Source: Rheum nobile
Lineage: Eukaryota; Streptophyta; Magnoliopsida; Caryophyllales; Polygonaceae
Direction of reading: 5' to 3'
DNA: 64,000 bases
NCBI GenBank assembly: GCA_027886185.1
Contig: WOAB01000040.1
Coordinates: 9,982,001 to 10,046,000 of the forward strand
Below, in pieces: positions 46,895 to 57,074 of this stretch (position 1 is the first letter of the stretch; each line of letters begins with the position of its first letter). A program made the position numbers and the translations under genes. The notes beneath the pieces are model-generated. The model was given only the letters and a program-made list of their open reading frames with translations, ran no database searches and was not told where the DNA came from.

Positions 46895-47803
46895 TGTTGT
46901 GCGTGAGCACATGCCAAGATCCGTACAGTACAAGACGAAGGGCGCCAAGACTTTGGTTTTGCAATCTCTCGGCTAAGCTCTCTTAGATAGGACATTTGAT
47001 GTGTTTTTATTGTGACTTTAAACAATAGCTTGATGGAGATTTGACTCAAAATGGGAAATGGATATAACTCTCATGAACGAGGTTCATGATGAGTTTGGGA
47101 TAGGTGTCTCACGACCCTCGGATGCAACTCACCAAGAACCATGAGACGAGGTTGAACACTCATGGATACGACACACCAAGAATGCCCAACCGCCTTCGGA
47201 TATGACACACCAAAGGGGTTTCGGATACGACACACCGAAACAAGACTAAGACACTCAAGGATATCACACACCTTGAAGCCATCGTCCAATGAAGCTTCAA
47301 AGGGACAAAACACTCACGTTTTTTTTAATCTCCAATTCAAGCTTGCAAATACAATGCTAGGCAACCTTTAAATAGGTGCCAAATAACAATACGTAAATTG
47401 TAAATTAATACTAATTAACTACCCACTAACCTACCCACTAACGTAGCTAAACCACTAAGGCCACTACGTATGCCACTAATTAGAAACTAACTAGCTAATT
47501 AATTTTTAAAAAAAAACAATAAAACACACATCAAACATTTTCCGCGGAGACAGTTTCTGGCCTAACTTCAGAAGGTTCGTTCTCTCTCGTCCGTGATCGG
47601 AATGGAGTGATTCCAACGCCCAGAGATAGATCTTGAAGTCTCGTTTCACTCCTCAAAATTTGAGAGTGATCGGAGTTAGGAATAAGAAGATACGGCACTT
47701 TTACTGAGGTGACCCATGGTCACATCCATGCAGCTCGATTACTTCTTCCTCTTCATTGAACCGACTTTGGCATGTCCTTGAGGGGTGACCCATGGTCACA
47801 TCA
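46895..47803 (-). repeat. Unit A, fourth copy, reverse
   Basis: Full length, TGTTGTGC to GGTCACATCA. With the third copy it makes an almost perfect 0.9-kb-arm palindrome with only 5 bp between the arms. Confidence 0.9.
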
Positions 47804-49912
47804 CACTTGGACGCATAATCTACCGCCATAAGAATGTACTAGTTACTGCAAGACGGTGGAAAAGGTCCCATAAAATCAACTCCCCACACATCAAAAATCT
47901 CAACCTCCTATATGTTATTAAGAGGCATCTCATTCCTCTTGGAAATATTTCCTGTTCGCTGGCAAGCATCATAAGAGGCAATGAAACAGTGCAAATCCTT
48001 GAAAATAGAAGGCCAATAAAAAGCCGACTGGAGGATCTTGGAGGTGGTCTTAGAGGTGCTAGCATAGCCTCCACAAGGTAGAGAATGACAATGAGTGATA
48101 ACACTCTCTACCTCCTCCTCGGGGATACAACACCTGATAATCCCATATGCACATATCTTGAAAATCAAAGGCTCATCCCAGTAATAATGTCTAACATCGG
48201 TCATGAACTTTTTCTTCTGCTGAAAGGATAACCCAGGAGGTAACTCATTAAAAACCAAATAATTGACAAAATCAGCATACTAAGGCACCCTGGAATTTGC
48301 AAGAGTCAGGATTTGCTCAGTAATCCTGAAAAGATGGTCATCAGGAAGAGAATCATCAATAAGGGGCTCATCTTGAGTACACTCCAGCTGCTCTAGAGTC
48401 AACTTGGAAAGGCGGTCAACAACCAAATTTTATGTGCCCTTCTTGTCTCTAATCTCCAAATCAAACTCTTGAAGAAGAAGGATCCAACAAATCAGTCTGG
48501 GCATGGCCTCCTTCTTGCTCAAGAGATATTTGATAACAGCATGATCAGTGTAGACAATCACCTTGGCACCCACCAAATAGGACCTGAACTTCTCAAAAGC
48601 AAACACAACAGCTAGCAACTCTTTCTCAGTAGTAGCGTAATTCATTTGGGCCACATCAAGAGTCCTGCTAGCATAGTAAATGGCATGAAGCTTCTTGTCA
48701 TTCCTTTGCCCCAAAACAGCTCCAACAACATTGTCACTAGCATCACACATGATCTCAAAGGGGAGATCCCAATCAGGGACTACATATTTGGAGCTGAAAT
48801 CAATGTCTGCTTCAACTTGCAAAAAGAATCAAGACACTCCTTCAAAAAATCAAAGGAAACATCATTCAAAAGCAGATTAGAAAAAGGCTTGGCAATTTTA
48901 GAGAAATCCTTAATGAACCTCCTATAAAAACCTGCATGTCCAAGGAAACTCCTTATGCCCTTAACCGAAGTAGGAGGTGGCATCTTCTCTATGATCTCAA
49001 TTTTTTCCCTGTCAACCTCAATACCACGATTAGAAACCAAATGACCCAGACAATACCTTCCTTTACCATGAAATGACATTTTTCCCAATTCAATACAAGG
49101 TTAATCTCTTCACACCGATGTAAAACTCTTGACAAGTTAGACAAACAAGCATCAAAAGAAGCACCATATACAGAAAAGTCATCCATAATGTCCTCAATAA
49201 AATCAGTAAAAATAGCCATCATACATCTCTGAAAGGTAGCAGGAGCATTACACAAACCAAATGGCATCCTCCTATATGCAAATGTGTCATAAGAGCATGT
49301 GAATGTGGTCTTCTCCTGGTCATCAGGGTGAATAGGGATCTAGAAAAATCCATTATTACCATCTAAATAACAAAAGTGTGAATGCTTAGCTAACCTCTCC
49401 AACATCTGGTCAATGAAGGGAAGGGGAAAATGGTCTTTCCGGGTTGCCTTGTTCAATCTCCTATAATCAGTGCACATTCTCCAACATGTGACTGTCCTAG
49501 TAGGAATTAATTCATTCTTTTCATTCTTCACAACAGTCATACCCCCTTTCTTAGGCACAACATGAACTAGACTAACCCACTCACTATTAGAAATAGGATA
49601 AATAATGCATGCATCTAACAATTTCAGCACTTCTTTTTTCACAACTTCTTTCATGTTTGGGTTAAGTCGTCTTTGATGCTCAATAGAGGGATTATGATCA
49701 TCTTCCAACAAAATCCTATGCATGCACATTGAGGGACTAATTCCTTTCAAGTTATCAATACAATATCCTAATGCTTTTCTATGCAATCTAAGCTCATGCA
49801 ACAATTTCTCAACTTCAATTTCACTTAGACTAGCATTGATAATCACAGGATATGTAGAATTTGGTCCAAGGAACTCATACCTCAAAGTAGGTGGTAGTGG
49901 CTTCAACTCCAC
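47804..49912 (-). pseudogene. Athila reverse transcriptase, RNase H and integrase N-terminal half
   Basis: RT begins near 49912 (MELKPLPPTLRYEF) and includes MCTDYRRLNKATRKDHFPLP, a TAG after the CYLDGNNGFF block (about 49337), MPFGLCNAPATFQRCM and the catalytic IMDDFSVYG. A frameshift near 49060 leads to RSFLGHAGFYRRFIKDFSKI. After another shift (about 48800) RNase H shows MCDASDNVVGAVLGQRNDKK and TTEKELLAVVFAF. A stop near 48430 and a decayed stretch lead to the integrase zinc-binding domain (48258-47908: HCHSLPCGGY, then CFIASYDACQRTGN), two further stops, the first catalytic Asp (VWGVDFMGPF) and AVDYASK, where the nested element cuts it. The motifs are Athila-like. Confidence 0.92.
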
Positions 49913-50189
49913 CTTAGGTGCATCTTTAGACTCCTCTATAGGGTCTGGGTCATCTTTTCAGGACCTAAGTAACGACCTCAGGGAACTCTTCAGTGGACTC
50001 CAAATCAAGAATCAAATCAGCGAGTAGCTCAAGATTATCAGCCTGGGTCACACTCTCAGTCAAGCAAAACTCCAAAGGATCCTTAGAAATAACATACATC
50101 ATAGATCCTTGAGCTTCCTGGTCAACTACATTTACCCTGCAACCATCATCCTCAAAAGCATACTGTTTAATAGCTTTGGAAAAATTAAA

Positions 50190-51065
50190 TTAAATTTTCG
50201 CATCCCCAATAGTAGAGAAAAGAATACTCTGCTTAACATCAATGAGTGTACCTGTAGTAGCTAGAAAGGGTCTTTCCAATATAATAGGAACAGGAAAATC
50301 AGCCTCAATATCAAGGACAATAAAATCCACAAGAATGTAGAACTTACCTATATGGATGGGAATGTCCTCCAAAATACCTATCGGATGTGCAGTGGATCTA
50401 TCCGCCATGAAAAGAGTCATCCTCACTGGCCTTGGCTCTCCCAAATCCAGCTTCTTGCATATGGAGAGCGGGATCAAACTCACACTAGCTCCCAAATCAC
50501 ACAAAGTATTGTAGGTACTATTGCCAATCACCATAGGGACACAAAAGCTACTAGGGTCTTCAAGCTTAGGAGGCAATTTAATATGAATTAGAGCGTTGCA
50601 CTCTTGGATCAAAGAAACTGATTGGTAGTTATTCAGCTTCCTCTTGTTGGACAAGATCTCTTTCAAGAACTTCACATAAGTTGGCATCTGTTTTAGATCA
50701 TCGGTGAAGGAAATGTTGAGGTAGAGCTTTTTCAACACCTCCACAAATTTGCCATATTGCTGATCCAATTGAGCGTGAGCTCTCCTTTGTGGGAAATGGA
50801 GAGGAGGCTTGTAAGCTGGTGGTGGCACATATCTAGGCTCCTTTTCTGGCTCCTTCTCTTGGATCACAACTTCTTCAGGCTCTGCAATTACCTTGTCTTT
50901 CTTCTTGGGATCCACAGCCTTAGGATCCTCAAGTTGTCTTCCATTCCTTAAGGACACAACATTGAATTGCCCTTTTGGATTAGCCTCGGTTTGGCTAGGA
51001 AGTTGACCTTGTGGTCTAGGAGCATTCAGAGCGTATTGCGCATGCAAACTATCATGATTTTTCAA
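50190..51065 (-). pseudogene. Athila protease and gag C-terminal linker
   Basis: A 292-residue frame. The first part is a charged, proline-rich linker (VVIQEKEPEKEPRYVPPPAY), then the block QMPTYVKFLKEILSNKRKLN that precedes protease in Athila. The protease shows LCDLGASVSLIPLSI (D-L-G-A active site), VDFIVLDIEADFPVPIILE and RPFLATTGTLIDV. A stop at 50190 breaks the link to RT; the interval 50189-49913 is a decayed spacer. The start at 51065 follows an upstream stop, so it is not a true start. Confidence 0.88.
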
Positions 51066-52346
51066 TATCTTAGATATGGTCTAAAGCTCCTTTAATATGA
51101 GGTCATACTTGGGATCATCAGCTGATTGAGCAGGAGCTTAATTCTGAGGTGGAAAGGCTCTTTGTTAAAATCCAAGGGGTGGTCTCTGCGCAGCCTAGTT
51201 GTTCCCATAGGAGAAATTTGGATGATTCCTCCAACCAGGGTTGTAAGTGTTGGAATATGGATCATTCTTAGGGCCCTTGTTGAAATTATTCATATAGTTC
51301 GTCTCTCCCTAGGACTCACTCTGAGAAGCAAATAGGTGACAAGATGATATTGTGTGGTCACCATCTCCACAAAATTGACATGCTACACTAGAAACAGCCT
51401 ATGTGGATTGCCCTGCACTTTGCGTCCGAGCCTTTTGCACTAACAGATTCAGCCTCTTGATTTCTTGTGCCATAGCATCTATTTGAGCTTGTTGATGTGT
51501 CTGAGAGATAACCTCATACATCCCTGCAGGTTTCTTGGAACTTGAAGTAGATCGAGGATCATTGTAATAATAAGAGTGTTGAGCAGTACTCTCAATCATG
51601 TCCCAAGCATCATCAACTTCCATACTCATGATTCTTCCACTCGTTGAAGCATCAATGATTAGCCTGGTAGAATTGTCAACATCGTTGTAGAAGACATGCA
51701 GCAGGGTCCATTTTTGTTGCCCATGATGGGGGCACAACATCAGCAATTCCTTGAATCTTTCACACCCTTCATAAAGAGACTCATCATCCTTCATCTTGAA
51801 TGCAAGAATCTGATTCCTTGTCTCAGCTGTCTTCTTTGGTGGAAAGTGTTTGTTGAGAAATGCCTTTGTTAACTCATCCCAAGTGGTTATAGAGCCCAGA
51901 GGTAGGGCCTTGAACCAAGCCTTGGCCTTGTCTCGTAGAGAGAATGGAAAGGCTCATAGGAAAAGCGCATCTTGGGATACCTCATGGATCTTCACGGTAT
52001 CCATTAGCTCATTAAAGGTAGCTAAATGTTGGTGTGGGTTCTCAGAAGGTAGACCTCCAAAATGATTCTGCTGAACCATGTTGATTAGTGAAGGTTTCAG
52101 CTCGAAGTTACGAGCTTGCACTGGAGGTCGGACCACACCAGAAATAGGACCAAGGTGATTTGGCATCACATAATCACCAAGCGTCATGTGTGGTTCTTGA
52201 ACCTGTAGAGGAGTATCGTCCTCCACTATGTTGTCAGCCATTGCTTGTTCTCTGGCTTCGCGTTGTTGTCTTCTTCTAACACGAAAATTACGCTTTGGTT
52301 CGGGATCGTAGTTGTTGAGATTACCAGCGCTCAGGGCTCTTTGCAT
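51066..52346 (-). pseudogene. Athila gag, broken
   Basis: The likely start is the ATG at 52346, about 110 bp after the primer site. Residues about 75-110 hold the gag block FELKPSLINMVQQNHFGGLP. A TGA at about 51954 interrupts just before AFPFSLRDKAKAWFKALPLG. After that come FLNKHFPPKK, the ERFKELLMLCPHHGQQ block (51794-51399 frame) and a coiled-coil part (QIDAMAQEIKRLNLLVQKAR). A stop at 51399 precedes a CQFCGDGDHTISSC zinc-knuckle-like motif, followed by DPYSNTYNPGWRNHPNFSYG. Several more stops follow to 51066. The order matches the gag of the nested gag-protease element. Confidence 0.88.
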
Positions 52347-52452
52347 CTAAAGAAAACAAGTCTGAAAGCAAAGGAACAAAAAAAATAAGATCGAAAATAA
52401 AACAAAGACTTAGTTGAACCAGTTGTAGGAAAACAACTGATACTAGTAATAG

Positions 52453-52470
52453 TCCCCGGCAACGGCGCCA
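52453..52470 (-). other. Primer binding site (tRNA-Asp) of the Athila element
   Basis: Minus strand TGGCGCCGTTGCCGGGGA, six bases inside the 5' LTR. It matches the 3' end of plant tRNA-Asp. Confidence 0.92.
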
Positions 52471-52476
52471 AAAACT

Positions 52477-53481
52477 TGATGGGACAAAACCTACCCAGAA
52501 GTGTATGAGATCGGTTGTAGCTTTTCAAGAGTCGTTCCCAACGAGGACTATATAGTATATTTTGTAAACGTAAACCGATAAGCTAAGTCGTTATAAGGGA
52601 AATTCGTTTGTCTAATAAGTAAGAAAATAAGAAACAAGAATTGCAAAATATGGCTGTAAACGATTGAGGAGAAGATCCTAGGACCAGGGATCCCCACAAC
52701 AATGTCTTGGTAAACTCACAGATATATGTCTGCCAATCCATTGTTAAGATCACCCCAACCCTAGAATTAAGAGAGTAGCCAGACATGCTTGGAGAAACAA
52801 TCAAAACAATCATATGAACAAAAGAAATCATTCAACTAAATTAGAAAAAGAGAAATACTTGATCCAATCCAGGGAAACAATCTCCAATCTTCAGAAATCT
52901 TCAATAGAACTCCAAAAACACATAGAGCTAGAGAGAGTGGAAAAAAGCGATGAAAGCCACTCCAAAAGAACCCTAGAAAAAGTATTTATATCATTCCAAA
53001 ATAAATGGGGTCGAAAAAATAACAAATTCGGGCCGCGGGGCAATGGCACGGTTTGTGGCAAAACCGCACGGTTTGTCACAAACCGTGCAGATTTTGCAGA
53101 ACGTGAAACGAGGCTTGGCACGGTTTATGGCATGATCTGTCACAGACCGTTCCGTATTGCAGAAACTCGATCCTGGTTACATATGTGGTGGCACGGTCAA
53201 TGACATGATGGCACAGCTTGCTACAAACCGTGCCAATCTGCAGAATGGCTCTCTTTGTCTTCGTCCGTCTTTGAATTCGCATGTGCACATCTCCTATGAC
53301 GTCCATGCCTCATATGCATCCCATAAGTCCACAAATGTACCTGAAACCACGCAGAAACTCGTGTAGACAACCAAACTGAAGAAGATGATGTAACTAGCTA
53401 AAAATGCAAGATAATAAACGTGAAAATGCCTAAACTATAACCTAAATGCATGTCCTAAATATGTATAAAATGGATGTCATC
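52477..53481 (-). repeat. 5' LTR of the Athila element
   Basis: 1005 bp from TGATGGGACA to GTCATCA on the plus strand. Clusters of GGCACGGTTTGT and ACAAACCGTGC at about 53045-53095, with degenerate ones to 53245, lie 240-440 bp from the sense start of the LTR. It pairs with 31827-32696. Confidence 0.92.
53045..53245. repeat. GGCACGGTTTGT palindromic motifs in the Athila LTR
   Basis: A direct pair (GGCACGGTTTGT at about 53046, GCACGGTTTGT at about 53068) meets its inverse ACAAACCGTGC at about 53078-53088. Degenerate pairs follow at about 53117-53155 and 53190-53240. The same set is found in the 3' LTR (about 32250-32460). Confidence 0.85.
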
Positions 53482-53552
53482 ATTAAACAAACGGCACAAG
53501 CTCATAGGTAGCTCATAGTTAACGGATGGTCTTTTATGGGTGATTTAAAATA

Positions 53553-54636
53553 CGGAAATTTTGCTTGGTAATCCCGAGTTTTTGACTTTTTCGCGAAATT
53601 TCCTAAGGTTTTGACAATTTCGCCTGGTAACCCTGAGTTTTTGACATATTTTGCATGGTAACCCTGAGGTTTTGACTTTTTCGCGAAATCCCCTTAAGTT
53701 TTGACAATTTTGTGCGGTAACCCTGAGTTTTTAATTTTTTCGCCAGATACCCCTCCAGTCATTTCACTTTAAAAAAACCTTAACTTAAAAAAAATCACGA
53801 AATACCCAAATCGTTAAATACAAATGATTTCATTTAAAAAAAAATAACCCTAAAAAAATTAGGGTAAAAGACTTAGGGATTTAGGGTTTAAGTGTAGGGT
53901 TTAGGGTTTATCTTTAGGGCTTAGGGGTTTAGGGTTTAGGTTTAGGCTTTGGGGGTTTAGGGTTAGGTATCCAAATCGTTAAATACAAACAGTTTTTTTT
54001 TTAAATAAACCATAAACCCTAAAAATGTTTTAAGAGTTAAGGGCTTAGGAATTTAGGGTTTAGGTGTAGGGTTTATATTTAGGACTTAGGGGTTTTGGAT
54101 TTAGGGTTTATATTTAGGATTTTGGGGTTTAGGGTTTAGAGTTTGTATTTACGCACTTAGATTAAATATAAACCATAAACCCTAAATCCCAAACCCTAAA
54201 CCCCTAAGTCCTAAGCCTTAAACATAAACCATAATCCCTAAATACCTAAGCCCATAACCCTAAAAATGTTTTTAGGGTTTATGGTTTATTTTTAAAAAAA
54301 ATTACACCCGTTTGTATTTAACGATTTGGATATTTCGCGAAAACCCTAACCCTAAACCACAAAAGCCTAAACCTAAACCCTAAATCCTAAACCCTAAAAA
54401 AATTAAAGTTAACGTTTTTTAAATGAAATGGATGGAGGGTATCCGGCGAAAAAATTAAAAACTCAGGGTTACCACACGAAATTGTCAAAACTTGAGGGAA
54501 TTTCGTGAAAAAATCAAAAACTCAGGATTATTAGGCGAAATATGTCAAAAACTCAGGATTACCAGGCGAAATTATCAAAACCCTAGGGGATTTCGCAAAA
54601 AAGTCAAAAACTCATGATTAATTGGCGAAATTTCCG
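53553..54636. mobile_element. Foldback MULE with telomere-like interior
   Basis: It has a perfect 9-bp target duplication TTTAAAATA (53544-53552 and 54637-54645), the size made by Mutator-like elements. Inverted arms of about 210 bp (53553-53765 and 54430-54636) begin CGGAAATTT. Each arm is itself a series of about five units of roughly 40 bp (GGTAACCCTGAGTTTTTGAC, then TTTTCGCG). Between the arms, TTTAGGG-type repeats run on the plus strand (about 53865-54145) and CCCTAAA-type repeats follow (about 54165-54395), so the whole element is a palindrome. It encodes no protein. Confidence 0.88.
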
Positions 54637-54989
54637 TTTAAAATAAATAGTGATATAATGAACAGTTCTATGTAGAATCGACCATATAGCATGCGGTTCC
54701 GTGCAAAGGTCCCTTTTAGTTAACACGTAAATAACATATTTATTTTGTTTTGCACTAATTGTCATAAGGAGCAAAATAATTAACGGTTTTTTCGTCTGAT
54801 AACCCTGAGATATCGCTTAATTTGCGTGGTACCCTACACTTTGGCATATTTCGCGTGGTAACCATGAGGTTTGTTATTTTCGCCAAATACCCAAAAGTTG
54901 ATTAAACGTTAATTCCTTTGACAGTTTCCATTTATTTTAAAAAAAATCCTTCAATCACGCAACACTCTTTTACGGACTCTTCTTCGACT

Positions 54990-55440
54990 CTCCTCTTCTT
55001 GAGTCTCTTCTTCTCCGAGCATCCCAAGCAACCTGGTTCGAGCAGCCACGAAATTTCGCATGCCAATTTGTGACACCGGCGGTTTGGAATGGTGGAGGAG
55101 ACCTTTGAACGGAAGAGATTTGAGTATTTATTTGAGACTATCCAAATTGTTCGACGATTCTTCGATTCCCCTTATCTTCAACCTCGTCTCTACATTTCCA
55201 TCGATTGAGGATACCACCAGCTCTGGATCAGGGAAGAAATCGTGGTAATCGTACAATCCTGCCTTCATCCAAATTTATCCAACCACCATGCAATCCTCCG
55301 TCGCCGCGAAGCCCGAAGGAAGGAGCTCCGCCATTTTCATCATCGATATTCTAAAATCCTGTCCAATTTCACCTCGCAATTGGATCTCGATTCGCAAATT
55401 TCGCTTGATTTCATTCCTACTGGTTGAATTTCGAGGAAAT
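54990..55440 (+). pseudogene. Unidentified captured gene-like sequence
   Basis: GC-richer than its surroundings, with open frames at 55060-55248 and 55242-55427. It may be 5' exon and intron of the same donor gene as the NPF piece, since TTTTGCAG at about 55464-55471 looks like the 3' splice site between them. I recognise no domain. Confidence 0.35.
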
Positions 55441-55473
55441 CGAACGCTAATCGGCGCCTGAAATTTTGCAGCG

Positions 55474-55660
55474 GTGGAGATGGTGGAGAGATTTGCGTAC
55501 TACGGCGTCGCCGGGAACCTGATCGTGTACCTGACGACGGAGCTCCGGCAGCCGGTGGCCGAAGCGGCGAAGAACATCAACTCCTGAAACAATGCTCCTC
55601 CTCGTGATCGGAGCGTTTCTCACCGACTCCTACCTCGGTTGTTTCAAAGCTACCGTCATC
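55474..55660 (+). pseudogene. Fragment of an NPF (NRT1/PTR) transporter gene
   Basis: After a splice-acceptor-like TTTTGCAG the frame reads VEMVERFAYYGVAGNLIVYL, then AAKNINS. The ERFAYYG, NLI.YLT and AA.N blocks mark the first membrane helices of the plant nitrate/peptide transporter family. A TGA replaces the expected tryptophan codon after NINS, and a shift follows, after which VIGAFLTDSYLG, the next family block, appears in another frame. The remaining 500 or so residues of the family are absent. It is a captured, dead fragment and may still yield small RNA against its parent. Confidence 0.82.
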
Positions 55661-55966
55661 TTCACCTCCGAACTAGAAAATCGTCGGCGACAAACATTGG
55701 CCGCTGTGTAGAAGAAGCCTGTTTGTTTGCACAAATGGAAATTAAACTAGTTTGCTTTTTCTGAACTGGGATTAAAGGACTTTTTATTTTTCTAAAAAAT
55801 AAATTTCTTTTATTAAAAAAAGACGGAAAATGTTAATGAATTAACGTTTGGGTATTTGGTGGGGAAAAAAACATCAGAGTTATCACACGAAATATGTCAA
55901 AGTGTGGGATACTGTGCGAATTAAATAATACCTCATGATTATCAGGCAAAAAAACCGAATATTTAA

Positions 55967-57033
55967 ATGTACGTCAACACTCTCTTGGAATTTGTTAGTG
56001 GAAACATGACGTGGACACCCTTAAACTACTTTTTGGGGCTCTTACGAGAAATTGTGTCTCTAGATTAAAAGTATTTCATTTACCAATAAATATAGAGAGA
56101 GTTGGAATATGGGTTTAGTTAATACTCCCTCCTATTGTTTTTAAATGACGTTTTAGAACATGCAATTTGATCAATAATATATGTCGTTATAGAAATTGTA
56201 GACATGCATCAATGACTATTACTCTTTCCGTATCAGTATATTTGTCTTTCTAATTTTAATTTTTTATCTCAATATACTTGCTCTTTTGGTATTTTTTATA
56301 TCTATTTTACATATATGCTCTTATAGTTTTTAGCACTTCTTAATAAATGAGAAAATAATTATTTATAATTGTATTAAAAAAGTAACAAAATAAAATAATA
56401 AATAAAAATAAATTTATACATTTCATATTTTCCTTAATATATGTACAATTGTCAAAAAGACAAATATTATGATATGGGGGAAGTGTTAACTAAACCTTTA
56501 TTCTAACTCTCTCAATATTTATTGGTAAATGAAATGCTTTTAATTTTCAAACTCAATTTCTCGTAAGAGCCTCAAAAAGTAGTTTAAGGGCCTCTTTGGC
56601 CATTAGGTTATAAACGGTTTATTTTAAAAATAAACTTTTTTATTTCCTTCCTTCACAATTCTCTATTTCATCCAAAATTCAAAATTCAAATTATAAAAAA
56701 CTCTTTATAAACACACTTAACAAACAAACCTTAAGGGTGTGCGTGTCATATTTCCACTAGTAAATTTCAAGAGAGTGCTGACTTGCATTTAAATATTTTG
56801 CTCCTTACCTATAATGATAATTACTGCAAAACAAAATCAATGTGTTAACTAAAATTAGTAGAGCCTACAATTAGAATTCCTTAAATATTGTGCCTTGTCC
56901 TAAAACGTCAAATATTATAGATCGAAGGGAGTAATAGTAATTGATGCATGTCTACAATTTCTATAACAACATATATTATTAATCAAACTACATGTTCTAA
57001 AATGTCATTTAAATACGATAAGAGGGAATATAT
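55967..57033. repeat. Interleaved inverted repeats and MITE remnants
   Basis: Arm A (55967-56120, ending GGTTTAGTTAA) is inverted at 56486-56797, where it is split by another small element (about 56588-56730, GGGCCTCTTTGG...AACAAACC). Arm B (56122-56221, TACTCCCTCC start) is inverted at about 56929-57033. A Stowaway-like MITE (about 56222-56483) lies inside. The pairs overlap rather than nest. No gene is seen. Confidence 0.6.
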
Positions 57034-57074
57034 AAATGGTTGCGAGTATTTTTTATTTTTTTTAAGTTGGTTCA

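Larger units (their letters stand above)
43843..47803. mobile_element. Palindromic LTR-unit element nested in the integrase
   Basis: A 3961-bp insertion starting TGATGTGACC and ending GGTCACATCA, with a perfect 5-bp duplication CACTT (43838-43842 and 47804-47808). It is built of an LTR-like unit A of about 0.9 kb in the order A+ (43843-44749), A- (44750-45500, inner end cut), a 0.1-kb A+ tail (45501-45603), primer site, about 390 bp internal, polypurine tract, A+ (45994-46889), A- (46895-47803). Unit A carries a TATA-like CTATTTAAAG and GTGTCATATCC repeats. No protein is encoded. The internal part and tRNA-Met-type primer site make it a TRIM/LARD-like element whose LTRs have been rearranged into inverted pairs. 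Confidence 0.85.
31827..53481 (-). mobile_element. Athila-type Ty3/gypsy retrotransposon, split by two insertions
   Basis: On the minus strand the order is 5' LTR (52477-53481), tRNA-Asp primer site, gag, protease, RT/RNase H, integrase, an env-position ORF, polypurine tract, and a 3' LTR truncated at its outer end (31827-32696). This gene order with a downstream extra ORF, and the primer type, is that of Athila. Two later elements, 33087-39833 and 43843-47803, are inserted within it; subtracting them leaves about 10.9 kb. All coding parts carry stops or frameshifts. The outer end of the 3' LTR is missing, so no target duplication can be checked. Confidence 0.9.
54784..55957 (+). mobile_element. 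Pack-MULE-like element with gene fragments
   Basis: Inverted arms of about 110 bp (from CGGTTTTTTCGTCTGATAAC at 54784, and its inverse ending 55957) contain the same GGTAACC.TGAG units as the neighbouring foldback. The flanks AATAATTAA and AATATTTAA (54775-54783 and 55958-55966) match at 8 of 9 bases, a probable 9-bp duplication. The interior (about 54950-55740) is GC-richer and gene-like, with a piece of an NPF transporter gene at 55474-55660 and another unidentified stretch at 55000-55430. Confidence 0.75.

Noticed and set aside
53836..54400. CCCTAAA repeats as a possible telomere
   Set aside because: They are degenerate, change orientation in the middle and lie inside a MULE with a 9-bp target duplication.
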